Below are positions 7,653-16,246 of a stretch of 64,000 nt of DNA, one piece after another. Each line of letters opens with the position of its first letter. Position 1 is the stretch's first letter. Both the position numbers and the translations under genes were made by a program. Location of the stretch: contig SDNP01000008.1 in NCBI GenBank assembly GCA_004524445.1, positions 29,080-93,079 on the forward strand, written 5' to 3'. The notes under the pieces were generated by a model that worked only from the letters and a program-made list of their open reading frames with translations, searched no databases and was not told where the DNA came from. Source of the stretch: Candidatus Thorarchaeota archaeon (GTDB lineage: Archaea; Asgardarchaeota; Thorarchaeia; Thorarchaeales; Thorarchaeaceae).

Positions 7653-9410
7653 TTAGCAATGACTTGCCACCCGTGAGAATCTGGCACATCCTCTTATCAT
7701 CATCTCTGTTACTGCTTGACGAATTCTTGTTGCGTCTGTAAGACCAGCAATTTCTCGGTCACATATTCTTGTTACAGGCAACATTGGCAGGGCTTTCCTA
7801 TCTAAGTGAACAGATGGGTCATCGATATTTATGATCTCAATTGCAGAAGAGCTAATATCAAACAACTCTAAGACACCGACCAAAATATCCAAGGATGGAC
7901 CGCAAAATAAGCAATGGTCGGACATATAAAAGGCAATGCAGGAGTCCCGGCCACACTCTAAAGTCTCATCTTCCTTCCACAGGTCCAACTCGATAGCAAT
8001 ACGGGTTCCGAGAGAAGGTTTGCCTTCTACTCTATCTTCTACCCAAATTTCTCCCCCAATACTGTGAATAATCGTACGAACAAGGGTCAGACCTAATCCT
8101 CTTCCGCCGTTCCTACCTCCTAAAGACTGCGTTCTATTGAATATGATTCGCTTAAGACTATCAGGTATTCCTGGGCCTTGATCTTCAATCTCAATCCTAA
8201 CTCTGTCTTTGAAAGTCTTCTCGTTTACTTCTACTCTGATATTCGTCGCAGTACTGGGATCATGAACAATCGCATTCTCAAGTACATTAAAAAAAACATC
8301 TTCCAGGTTCTCGTTTGCAAAGACCTCCACGCCGTCAATACTACCCTCAAGAGTTATTTCTATATCCTTGTGAACTATCTGGTCTTCTATATGTGAAACC
8401 ACATTACGTATGCATGATGCTAGATTTACTGCTTCACGTTTGGGAGGGTGATCTCGAAGCTGATTGAGTTTGCGGAGATTGGATATCATTCTCGCTCCCC
8501 TCCTTATCTCCCAGTTCGCTTCTAGAAGCTTCGTCTTTGCGTCTTGGGGCAGTTTCACAGTTTCCAGAACATATCCGATGGAAAACAAAATACTCTGGTT
8601 CACATTATTCAAATCATGGGTCATTACTTCAGTCCACAGCGCTACTTGCTCTTGGGCAATATTCCTGCTTTCCTCTGCCGTTTTTCTGGCCGTAATATCG
8701 ACAGCCAGAATATCAATGACCGGCTTCTGTTCTAAATCAAAATATAGGGCGGTCAAGCTAACCCAAACCGACTCATTATCAGAATTTACAAGCTCGACCT
8801 CAATATCCTGAATTTTCTTACCCTGAAGCAATTCTCGGATGAGTTGAGACGTAATAGAGTTTTCATTGCCACCTGATCGCTTTATCAGAGGATCGAAGTG
8901 CCGTTTTAGAAGATCATCTCTTTTGTAACCCAATAGTTCAACTGCGGAGGCATTTATATCCTGAATGATCCCCCTCTTACTCAATCTAAAGCTCGGGACG
9001 AGGGAGTCGTATATTACGGTTTCATAATCGGACTTGGATTCTTGATAATCTCGCATGCCCCCACGGAGTTTGATTATGAAGCCATTGTTTGCGTTCAATG
9101 AAACAACGGAGCACTCTATATCATAAGGCGTAGACGTGCCCTTATACCTAATCATCCTAGCGGCGAGGACATTATCTTTTGATCTGGCAAGATTGGAGAG
9201 AAAAGATGCGCCACCTTGGTCATGTTTGATTTCCAAATCAATAACATCGAGAATTCTTTTTCCTACCAGTTCATCCCTGGGAACTTCAAGAAATCGCTCA
9301 GCAGCGTTATTACATGTGTCAATGGTATCTCCATTAATTATCAAAAGGGGTTCATTTGAAAGGTTGAGAATTTTTTGTACGAAGGATTCGCTCTCAAGAC
9401 TCCATTTCAT
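7653..9410 (-). CDS. PAS-sensor histidine kinase with C-terminal thioredoxin-like CxxC domain
   Basis: The ~585-residue soluble protein has PAS-like domains at ~12-110 and ~130-245, then a dimerisation helix with the phospho-acceptor motif MTHDLNN (His ~265). The HATPase region has the N box NVLENAIVHDP (~377), G1 DQGPGIPD (~410) and G2 GGRGLGLTLV (~436). After the kinase core comes a ~90-residue thioredoxin/glutaredoxin-like module: strand, CLFC (~500-503), helix, strand, the Leu-Pro loop ALPMLPV, strand and helix. It has no membrane helix, so it is cytoplasmic. The fused dithiol module suggests redox control of the kinase. A close architectural relative lies at 31567-33318. No response regulator is adjacent. 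Confidence 0.85.
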   Translation of the reverse strand: MKWSLESESFVQKILNLSNEPLLIINGDTIDTCNNAAERFLEVPRDELVGKRILDVIDLEIKHDQGGASFLSNLARSKDNVLAARMIRYKGTSTPYDIECSVVSLNANNGFIIKLRGGMRDYQESKSDYETVIYDSLVPSFRLSKRGIIQDINASAVELLGYKRDDLLKRHFDPLIKRSGGNENSITSQLIRELLQGKKIQDIEVELVNSDNESVWVSLTALYFDLEQKPVIDILAVDITARKTAEESRNIAQEQVALWTEVMTHDLNNVNQSILFSIGYVLETVKLPQDAKTKLLEANWEIRRGARMISNLRKLNQLRDHPPKREAVNLASCIRNVVSHIEDQIVHKDIEITLEGSIDGVEVFANENLEDVFFNVLENAIVHDPSTATNIRVEVNEKTFKDRVRIEIEDQGPGIPDSLKRIIFNRTQSLGGRNGGRGLGLTLVRTIIHSIGGEIWVEDRVEGKPSLGTRIAIELDLWKEDETLECGRDSCIAFYMSDHCLFCGPSLDILVGVLELFDISSSAIEIINIDDPSVHLDRKALPMLPVTRICDREIAGLTDATRIRQAVTEMMIRGCARFSRVASHC

Positions 9411-9581
9411 TTCATGACAACCCCTAGCTAGGACCAATCTCTACAGATGTAACCTGAAAAGGTGTTCAACGGGATTCCATCTTTGTTTCTAGTCCTATTC
9501 TTCCGCAGGTAATCTTTTCTGCAAAATCTATGGATATGATTTTTGCGTTAGGTCTATTGGTTTTCCTGACGCATGGATATG

Positions 9582-9616
9582 TTTATCATTACTCAATAAA
9601 TTGCATATGTGCTCAA
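9582..9616 (+). promoter_or_regulatory. TATA-like element and putative ArsR operator, left copy
   Basis: TTTATCAT (9582-9589), an 11-base spacer and TTGCATATGTGCTCAA (9601-9616), which spans the GTG start. The same arrangement recurs at 18228-18262 with 14 of 16 operator bases identical. TTG...CAA symmetry suggests a repressor dimer site; the TATA distance predicts a near-leaderless transcript. Confidence 0.55.
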
Positions 9617-9953
9617 GTATACAAGTATAAAACCAAAGAGGATGAGCGTTAGGGAACCCATCAATCTAAGCGAATCAGATATCGAGAATCTTACAAAGGC
9701 GTTTCAAATCTTGTCAGGCCCCTCAAGACCTCGTATCATAGAGATTCTAGCTCAAGATGAGAATATCACCGTGAGCGGGATAGCTAAAGGAGTTAACCTC
9801 AGTATTAGTAGTGTTAGTCATCAATTGAGTAAACTAAAGGAAAGAGGATTTGTGGGAGCCAAGAAAATAGGTCGAAAAGCAATCTATAGAATTGAAGATG
9901 AATGTATTCAGGCCATACTGAGGAGAGCCACCCCACATGTTAGATATCAGTGA
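9609..9953 (+). CDS. ArsR-family metal-responsive repressor, left copy
   Basis: The 114-residue winged-helix protein has FQILSGPSRPRIIEILAQDENITVSGIAKGVNLSISSVSHQLSKLKERGFV, the classical ArsR/SmtB recognition region, followed by a beta wing with GRKAIYRI. No obvious metal-binding Cys pair is present in the DNA-recognition helix. It is colinear without gaps with the gene at 18255. The GTG start at 9609 aligns with ATG 18255; an ATG at 9642 is possible. It overlaps the truncated ATPase gene by 17 bases, exactly as in the intact copy. SGPSRP replaces the more usual SDPSRL, a possible sign of relaxed selection. Confidence 0.8.
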   Translation: MLKYTSIKPKRMSVREPINLSESDIENLTKAFQILSGPSRPRIIEILAQDENITVSGIAKGVNLSISSVSHQLSKLKERGFVGAKKIGRKAIYRIEDECIQAILRRATPHVRYQ

Positions 9954-10224
9954 TACTGCGTGTCAGCACTGCGAAGCAGAGAGAGCTCAACAGCAGGAAA
10001 TAGACTTCAGGGTCAAGTATGCCTTGGCACTAATTTCGGACATACCACTTATTGGTGGAACATTGATACAAGTATTCACATCAATAGCATATGTTCCTCC
10101 AGTCCTATTTCTGATTTCAATATTCTCTGCAGGTAGATGGATAATTCCCAATGACATTAAGAGCATCATCAGGGTTCATTTGGGCATAACTTTCCTCAGG
10201 CTTTCGGCCGCGAGCTCCGCTTGA
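9937..10224 (+). pseudogene. Truncated P1B-type ATPase N-terminus
   Basis: The first ~88 codons match the N-terminus of the intact metal ATPase at 18583 without gaps (CQHCEAERAQ motif, EIDFRVKYALALIS, SAGRWIIPN). Homology stops abruptly at ~10198, inside what is the third hydrophobic region of the full gene, and the frame ends at 10224 after a few unrelated residues. All catalytic parts (CPC, DKTGT, GDGVNDAP) are missing, so it cannot be a pump. It forms the left end of a 617-base direct repeat with 18228-18844. Confidence 0.85.
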
Positions 10225-10375
10225 TGTAGCTGGGCCACTCACCTAGTACACTATTGTATGTGTCTTGGGCTATTTGATCTTCCACAGACTTCATGTTGGG
10301 ATCAGCTATGAGATAATCAGACAGGAATTGGACACTTTTGCTGGACAAATGAACTAGAAAAAGGAAGGTACTATG
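10196..10375 (-). pseudogene. Unrecognised reading-frame fragment at the duplication boundary
   Basis: The minus strand is open for 59 codons ending in TGA at 10196-10198, with protein-like composition (for example DPNMKSVEDQIAQDTYNSVL and EWPSYIKR near the end). A TTG at 10348 would give 50 residues; upstream the frame is closed by TAA. The stop falls exactly where the ATPase homology ends, which suggests the C-terminal end of another gene joined here by rearrangement. The family is not recognised, and it may be a chance open frame. Confidence 0.35.
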
Positions 10376-10603
10376 TTATTCCAGAAGGCGTACCTCTACG
10401 TCTTGCCGAATGATGGTCATATCGCATAGAATCTTGCTCTTACATGAGAAAACATGAGTCTTGGGAGTTGTCAGATTGCAGCACTCTATGGTGAGCTGAA
10501 TCGCATGTTGGAACCGGATGCCGATTCAGAGAGCGTCATCTACCTCAGCTCGGTGAGCTATGCGAGGAGAAAAAGCGAGAGTAACTGGTTTCTCAATCAA
10601 TGG
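10376..10603. other. Intergenic stretch without a convincing gene
   Basis: About 230 bases between the broken ATPase segment and the end of the hdrA-mvhD gene. Short plus-strand frames are present but each lacks a start signal or runs into the 3' end of hdrA. It may hold decayed coding DNA. No RNA gene or clear promoter was seen. Confidence 0.4.
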
Positions 10604-13120
10604 TTACTCTTCTTGTTCGCCCTTCTCGATGATCGGAATAAGCCCCTTCCTCTTTAGAGGTGCTGAGATTCTATTCCTCGCCTTTTCATTCTCTTCCTTG
10701 ATCATGTCGATACCAATATCCTTGAGGCTCTGATTCAGCTCTTTCATTGTTCTTGCAAAGATGAGTCCCTCAGCAGCGGAGATCTCCTTCCATAGGAATC
10801 TCTCGGTGCTGATTCCTGCTCCTTCAAGCACCTTATGGTAGCGTTGGAACCTCTCATACGCGATAATATTTCCGCTGATGTAGTGACAGTCTGTGGGTCT
10901 GTGGCATGCACCCACCATGACTGCTCCGGCGCCAAGTCTGAAGGCCTCCGCGACAAAATCCGTGTCCACCCTGCCGGAGCACATCACTCTGATGATCCGT
11001 GAATTGGGGGGATAGGTGAACCTGCTTGTTCCTGCAAGATCAGACCCTCCATAACAGCACCAATTGCAGGCAAAGACCAGAATCTTTTCCTCGGCCTTGT
11101 CCTCCAGTGCTGCTCTGATCTGTGAGAAAATCATAGGGTCAGTGTAGTGCATCTGCTCAATAGCATCGTGGGGACAAGACGCAACACACGTGCCGCAACC
11201 ATGACAATTGGCTACGTTGACAACGGCAGCTTTACCGTCTATCGCTGTGATGGCAATGTAGGGGCATTTATCGACACAGATGCCACAGTCTCGCTCAAGA
11301 TTCTTGCATCTCTCGGGGTTAACAACGGCAACGATGGGTTCAATCTCGACAGTGTCTTTGGACAGAATGGTTGCAGCACGCGACGCTGCACCGCTGCCAG
11401 CTGATACTGAATAGGGTATATCTTTGAGACCCTGGCAGGCACCGGACAGGGTGATTCCATCCACAGGTGTATCGAGGGGCTTGAGCTTCGGATGTGCCTC
11501 CATGAAGAATCCGTCAGCGCTTCTAGTGATATGGAGTTTCGAGCCAAGCTCCCCAGTCCCAAAGCTTGGCTCACCAGCAGTTGCTAGGATTAGCAGGTCG
11601 ACCTCAACTTGGACCTCGCGTCCTAGCAGTATATCTTCAGAACGCACAATGAGATTCTTGGTTCTGGGGTCCTCGATGACCTCATATGGTCTGCCCTTTA
11701 TGAAGGTGAAGCCCGCTTCTCTTCCTCTTGTGTAAAATTCCTCATATCCCTTCCCAGTAGTCCTTATGTCGATGTACCATATGAATATCTCAGTGTCTGG
11801 GTAGTGTTCCTTGATCAAAGTAGAATTCTTTAAAGTGTACATGCAGCAAAAGTTGGAGCAATACTCGTATTTATTGACATCGCGAGACCCCACACATTGG
11901 ATGAAGCCCACGCGATGAGGGTGTTTACCATCAGACCTGCGAATTACTTCGCCTCCTGTGGGTCCTCCCGCACAAACGAGTCGCTCTACTTCAAGGGCGG
12001 TTATGACATTCTCGAATTTCCCGTAACCGTAATACCCTTCTTGCACAGCTTCAGATTCTCCTCCTCTGACAGGTTCGTACATGGAATGATAGCCCGTAGC
12101 CACGGTGATAGTTCCCACCTCAACTTCGATCTCTTCTGCTTCCTGTTCGAAGTCGATGGCTTGCCGTTCGCCGCAGACATCAACACACTTGTAACACTCG
12201 ATACAATGGTCACGGTTTATTGTGAACACGAGAGGTACTGCTTGTGCGAAGGGTACAGAGATGGCCTTTCGTGTTCCGAGATTCTGTTCCCACGCGTTGG
12301 GGTACTCGATTGGGCAGACCTCAGCGCACTCGCCACAGCCGGTGCAGTTATCTTGGATGACGTACCGGGGATTCTTTCGAATTCTGACCTTGAAGTTGCC
12401 GACGTATCCATCTACATGTAAAATGTCCGCAAACGAGAGGATTTCGATGTTGGGGTGTCGTCCCACCTCGACCATCTTTGGCCCCTCGATGCAGATTGAA
12501 CAGTCCAGTGTGGGGAAGGTCTTGTCGAGCTGAGCCATGTGACCACCAAGGCTCTCGTCATGTTCGACTAGATATGTCTTGTATCCCATATTGGCAAGGT
12601 CAAGAGCGGCATGGATTCCGGAGACTCCTCCTCCGATTACCATGGCTCTATCTGTCACAGGTACTTCGAACTTCTGCAAAGGCACGGTCAGTGCAGCCTT
12701 GACAACCGCCATTTTTATGATTTCTTTCGCTTTTTGCAGAGAGTCCTCCGTTTCCTCGTGACACCATGAGCAGTGTTCTCTGATATTCGCCATAATAAAA
12801 TTGAACGGATTCATTCCTGCCTCCGAAACCGTGACCCTAAAGGTGGGTTCGTGCATCCGAGGCGAACATGCGGCGACCACCACCTTGTTGAGATTGTGTT
12901 CCTTAATCCCCTCACGAATCTCCTTCTGACCAGGATCAGAACATGTGTATCGGTTCTGTTTTGCGTAGACAACCGAGTCCAGCGTTTTCACGTATTCTTC
13001 CAATGCGTCAATATCGAGAGTGCCAGCAATGTTGGAACCGCAATGACAGATGAAGACACCAATTCGGGGCTTTTCGGCTACGAGTGTCACGTGATTCTGT
13101 TCGGCCTGCGTGTCAGTCAA
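10604..13120 (-). CDS. hdrA: HdrA-MvhD fusion, flavin-bifurcating heterodisulfide-reductase-type subunit
   Basis: This 838-residue protein joins two usually separate subunits. Residues ~15-115 are the HdrA N-terminal domain (FICHCGSNIAGT; CSPRMHEPTFR). From ~157 comes the FAD-binding fold (VIGGGVSGIHAALDLA) with TLDCSICI, then two inserted [4Fe-4S] motifs (CTGCGECAEVC ~260, CIECYKCVDVC ~307). A C-terminal ferredoxin pair lies at ~645-700 (CGICVDKCP, CHGCGTCVASCP). From ~715 is an MvhD domain with CNWCCYGGSDLAGTSR. HdrA bifurcates electrons at FAD; MvhD links it to a hydrogenase or other donor. The start is TTG at 13120, seven bases after the polyferredoxin gene, in one operon. Cytoplasmic. 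Confidence 0.92.
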   Translation of the reverse strand: MTDTQAEQNHVTLVAEKPRIGVFICHCGSNIAGTLDIDALEEYVKTLDSVVYAKQNRYTCSDPGQKEIREGIKEHNLNKVVVAACSPRMHEPTFRVTVSEAGMNPFNFIMANIREHCSWCHEETEDSLQKAKEIIKMAVVKAALTVPLQKFEVPVTDRAMVIGGGVSGIHAALDLANMGYKTYLVEHDESLGGHMAQLDKTFPTLDCSICIEGPKMVEVGRHPNIEILSFADILHVDGYVGNFKVRIRKNPRYVIQDNCTGCGECAEVCPIEYPNAWEQNLGTRKAISVPFAQAVPLVFTINRDHCIECYKCVDVCGERQAIDFEQEAEEIEVEVGTITVATGYHSMYEPVRGGESEAVQEGYYGYGKFENVITALEVERLVCAGGPTGGEVIRRSDGKHPHRVGFIQCVGSRDVNKYEYCSNFCCMYTLKNSTLIKEHYPDTEIFIWYIDIRTTGKGYEEFYTRGREAGFTFIKGRPYEVIEDPRTKNLIVRSEDILLGREVQVEVDLLILATAGEPSFGTGELGSKLHITRSADGFFMEAHPKLKPLDTPVDGITLSGACQGLKDIPYSVSAGSGAASRAATILSKDTVEIEPIVAVVNPERCKNLERDCGICVDKCPYIAITAIDGKAAVVNVANCHGCGTCVASCPHDAIEQMHYTDPMIFSQIRAALEDKAEEKILVFACNWCCYGGSDLAGTSRFTYPPNSRIIRVMCSGRVDTDFVAEAFRLGAGAVMVGACHRPTDCHYISGNIIAYERFQRYHKVLEGAGISTERFLWKEISAAEGLIFARTMKELNQSLKDIGIDMIKEENEKARNRISAPLKRKGLIPIIEKGEQEE

Positions 13121-13126
13121 TGTTGA

Positions 13127-13993
13127 TCACTTTTCTCCACCCATGTTTCGTCGTTTCATGGCCTCGGCAACTTTGCTTGTTCTTTTCCTCCGAATTTCAC
13201 GATCGAAGGCATCAGAGGTTGCCAGTTTCTCCAACGCTTTGTTCCACGCCCCAGATTTGACAGGGGTATGTCGAACTGATGTCCGTGTAACAATCAACGC
13301 CTCCTCCGGCTTTGGGCAGACTTGGAGGCATGCCTCGCAGTAAACACAGTGCCTTCCTAGGGGATGAACATTCCCATCCTCGCTTAGTTCCAGAGCCTCT
13401 ACGGGACAAACATCTAGGCAGCTCTTGCAGCCTTCAGGACACTTCTCCTGATGGATGATGATGGAGCCCAAGAATACCGGACGAACAAGAATCGCCCCTT
13501 CTGTCCTGTCTTCACAATGTCTGCAACAGGGACATGATTTCTCATCGATGACTAGTTTTCCGTCTTCTACTGAGATTAGATTCAACGGACACAACTCGTC
13601 TGCCCTATCCAGATAAGGATTTATCCTCTCTTCATTGACCTTGATTTCGCGAACATAATGAGGGAAACTCTCCGTTTCCTGGACACACACGACTGGCTCA
13701 CCATTGACTGTATGTTCGATTGCCCCGAACGGACACATTGCTTCGCACATGCCGCAGTGGTCGCAGAGATGTTCGTCAATATTAAGAATCGACGCTTGCG
13801 CAACCTCTTCCCCGTCTACTATTGTCTTTTCTCTGTCGACAAGAGAAATTGCGCCTATATGACAGATTGTTTCACAAACGCCACATCCTCTACACTTTTC
13901 TCTGTCCACGATTAGCAGGAAGCGTTTTGTGTAAAGCCCCCGTTCGATGACCAAAGCATTGTGAGTTTCTGTCTTCTTCAGTCGTAATGGCAA
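13127..13993 (-). CDS. Polyferredoxin with about five cysteine clusters
   Basis: The 288-residue protein is rich in ferredoxin motifs: CRGCGVCETIC (~35), CDHCGMCEAMC (~77), a degenerate CPCCRHC (~154), CPEGCKSCLDVC (~185) and CVYCEACLQVC (~215), with several trailing Cys-Pro. It should carry four or more [4Fe-4S] clusters and act as an electron wire for the HdrA-MvhD protein encoded next. The C-terminal ~55 residues are basic and helical. The start is TTG at 13993. A TATA-like ATTTAATATATG (minus strand, ~14053-14064) may drive this operon. The Cys-poor third motif suggests one cluster site has been lost or altered. Confidence 0.85.
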   Translation of the reverse strand: MPLRLKKTETHNALVIERGLYTKRFLLIVDREKCRGCGVCETICHIGAISLVDREKTIVDGEEVAQASILNIDEHLCDHCGMCEAMCPFGAIEHTVNGEPVVCVQETESFPHYVREIKVNEERINPYLDRADELCPLNLISVEDGKLVIDEKSCPCCRHCEDRTEGAILVRPVFLGSIIIHQEKCPEGCKSCLDVCPVEALELSEDGNVHPLGRHCVYCEACLQVCPKPEEALIVTRTSVRHTPVKSGAWNKALEKLATSDAFDREIRRKRTSKVAEAMKRRNMGGEK

Positions 13994-14316
13994 ATATCTA
14001 AACTTCCTCTATCGTCTTGCTACATTGTGACTAGGATGCGTCTTGCAATGTCACATATATTAAATCTATTTTTTAGGGAAACAAAAACTTGGTGGGAATC
14101 CTATGTTTGGATAGACCACGTCCATGTTTCTTTATTCAGAATAGAACCTGCCAGCTGCAAGTATTCGTGTCTTGTTCATAGATTCTATCGATCCGACTAC
14201 TCATCTTCTCTACTGTCCTAAGTCAATTCGTTTGGTCGTAGGTGGACAAGCCTCAATACTTTTATCACATGTTCATTCGTTCTGACGCGTAAATATGCAT
14301 TTCGAACTGGCCGAGA
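13994..14316. promoter_or_regulatory. Divergent promoter region between polyferredoxin and aldehyde oxidoreductase genes
   Basis: 323 bases without a gene. On the minus side a TATA-like A/T run at ~14053-14064 fits the polyferredoxin operon. On the plus side TTTTATCA (14270-14277) lies about 43 bases before GTG 14317, implying a short leader. No clear inverted repeat was found. Confidence 0.45.
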
Positions 14317-16233
14317 GTGGATAGCGTGAAAGGATACGCGAATAATATCTTGTACATCAACTTGAGCTCTGGAAAAACAAAGACCGAACCACTAGGGAAG
14401 GAGATGGCTAGAAATTTCCTTGGTGGTGCAGGATTCGGTATCAAAATGATTACAGATCATCAGCGACCCACCACAGATGCCTTTGATCCTGAGAATCCTA
14501 TAGTATACTCGTGTGGTACCTTTTCTGGTATGATGGTAGCCGGGAGCGGCAGCAAGTGGGGTGTCGCTGCAAAATCGCCTCAATCACAAGGACTTGGCGA
14601 GGCATATTCAACCGGATTCTTTGGCGCTGAACTACGGAGAGCTGGATATGACATCGTCATGGTGACGGGAAAGGCTGAGCGGCCGTCATATATCTACTTA
14701 GAGGATGACAGCGTCCAAATCCTCGACGCCAACCACTTGTGGGGGAAGCATAACTGGGACACTGAGGACACAATCAAATCAGACCTGGGAGATCCTGGGG
14801 TGAGAGTAGCATCGATAGGTCCAGCAGGAGAGAATCTCGTTCGCTTTTCAGCTATTATCAATGATAGGCTCAGAGCAGCCGGGCGCACAGGAATGGGCGC
14901 GGTGATGGGATCTAAGAACCTCAAGGCTGTCGCAGTTAGAGGCTTCAATGATGTAGAAGTTGCTGATGTTGATGGCTTCAAAGAGTTCGCGCTTGAGATC
15001 TATGAAAAGTCAAAAGGACCCGCCACAGAGAAGTACCGACTACTTGGTACCGCGGCCAACGTTCTGACACTAAACAAGCAGGCTGCCATGCCCACGAGAA
15101 ACTGGCAAGATGCAGTATTTGAGAACGCAGACAAGATAAGTGGAGAAGCTCTCAATGAAATGCATGTTGAGAAAATACAGGGTTGCGATAGCTGTGGAAT
15201 GCGCTGCGAGCATGTTGGTGTGGTAAGAGAAGGCCCATTCAAAGGTGCAATCGGTCGTGTCGAATATGAGCCAAGCTATGCTTTTGGATCGTGTACAGGT
15301 GTTGACAGACCCGATGCCATTATCCGGGCTGTACAGCTCTCTGACTTATACGGTACAGATGCGCTGTCAACAGGTGTTGTGGTTGCATTTGCTATGGAAG
15401 CATACGAGAAGGGAATCATCAGCAAGAAGGACACAGGTGGTATAGAGCTCGAGTTCGGTAACGCCGAGGGTATGTGTGACATGATAGAAAAGATTGCCCT
15501 CAGAGAAGACATAGGGGACCTCTTGGCTGAAGGTGTGGAACGTGCAGCCGCTAAACTAGGAAAAGGGGCAGAGAAATTCGCTATGCATATTAAAGGTGTG
15601 GAAATGACGGGTTATGATGTGCGGGGCCTCAAGACCTGTGCTCTAGGTTATGCCGTGTCGCGCAGAGGCGCCGACCATCAACGACATGGTGCCTACGGGC
15701 CCGATTTGAAAGGGCAGGTCGACCGTTTCAAGGCTGAGAAAGGAAGGGGTCAACTTGTCATCGATGGAGAAGACCTCTATAGCGTCATCGATTCGCTCAT
15801 AATTTGCAAGTTCTCAAGAGGGATATGGGACTACGACAGTTATGCCAAGATGTACACTCTGGCTACTGGAATTCCAATGACTGCAGAGGAAATGCGACGC
15901 TGTGGCGAGAGAATCAGCAATTTGGGCAAAATCTACAATCTCCGGGAGGGCATCGGTCGTGAAAGGGACACACTGCCCATCCGATGCATGACTGAACCGA
16001 TTAAGTCGGGAATTGCAAAGGGTTCTCTAGTCACTCGGGAGGAACTGGATCTTCTTCTTGATGACTATTATGAAACGCGGGGTTGGTCAGAAGATGGTAT
16101 CCCATCAGATGCCAAGCTCAAGGAGTTAGGACTCGAGGATTATGCCGAGCACCTGAGAGGCTTGAAGAGGACAGACACCAAGAGGAAGAGTGGGAAGAAA
16201 AAGACCACGAAGAAGATGACGAAGAAGGATTGA
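14317..16233 (+). CDS. aor: Aldehyde:ferredoxin oxidoreductase (tungstopterin family)
   Basis: The 638-residue protein opens with the AOR N-terminal domain (ILYINLSSGKTK; FLGGAGFGIKM) and has AGRTGMGAVMGSKNLKAVAVRG (~190), which binds the pterin. The [4Fe-4S] ligands are visible as CDSCGMRC (290, 293, 297) plus a distal Cys in IICKFSRG (~493). It should oxidise aldehydes to acids with ferredoxin as acceptor, in the cytoplasm. GTG 14326 is an alternative start. The C-terminus carries an unusual ~20-residue Lys/Thr-rich tail. A ferredoxin-type partner gene begins 13 bases downstream. Substrate preference is not evident. Confidence 0.93.
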   Translation: MDSVKGYANNILYINLSSGKTKTEPLGKEMARNFLGGAGFGIKMITDHQRPTTDAFDPENPIVYSCGTFSGMMVAGSGSKWGVAAKSPQSQGLGEAYSTGFFGAELRRAGYDIVMVTGKAERPSYIYLEDDSVQILDANHLWGKHNWDTEDTIKSDLGDPGVRVASIGPAGENLVRFSAIINDRLRAAGRTGMGAVMGSKNLKAVAVRGFNDVEVADVDGFKEFALEIYEKSKGPATEKYRLLGTAANVLTLNKQAAMPTRNWQDAVFENADKISGEALNEMHVEKIQGCDSCGMRCEHVGVVREGPFKGAIGRVEYEPSYAFGSCTGVDRPDAIIRAVQLSDLYGTDALSTGVVVAFAMEAYEKGIISKKDTGGIELEFGNAEGMCDMIEKIALREDIGDLLAEGVERAAAKLGKGAEKFAMHIKGVEMTGYDVRGLKTCALGYAVSRRGADHQRHGAYGPDLKGQVDRFKAEKGRGQLVIDGEDLYSVIDSLIICKFSRGIWDYDSYAKMYTLATGIPMTAEEMRRCGERISNLGKIYNLREGIGRERDTLPIRCMTEPIKSGIAKGSLVTREELDLLLDDYYETRGWSEDGIPSDAKLKELGLEDYAEHLRGLKRTDTKRKSGKKKTTKKMTKKD

Positions 16234-16246
16234 TGGAGACAACAGA

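Noticed and set aside
10205..10222. A vector-polylinker-looking stretch (CGGCCGCGAGCTCC)
   Set aside because: Adjacent bases encode a plausible minus-strand frame and no other vector sequence is present; probably chance.
10454..10657. A 67-codon plus-strand frame with a loosely Cas2-like DxDSxxxIY stretch
   Set aside because: It overlaps the hdrA-mvhD 3' end, has no Cas1 neighbour or repeats, and the similarity is too short to support.
11897..12421. A 174-codon plus-strand frame inside hdrA-mvhD
   Set aside because: It is antisense to an unambiguous gene, with no start signal and no protein-like motifs.
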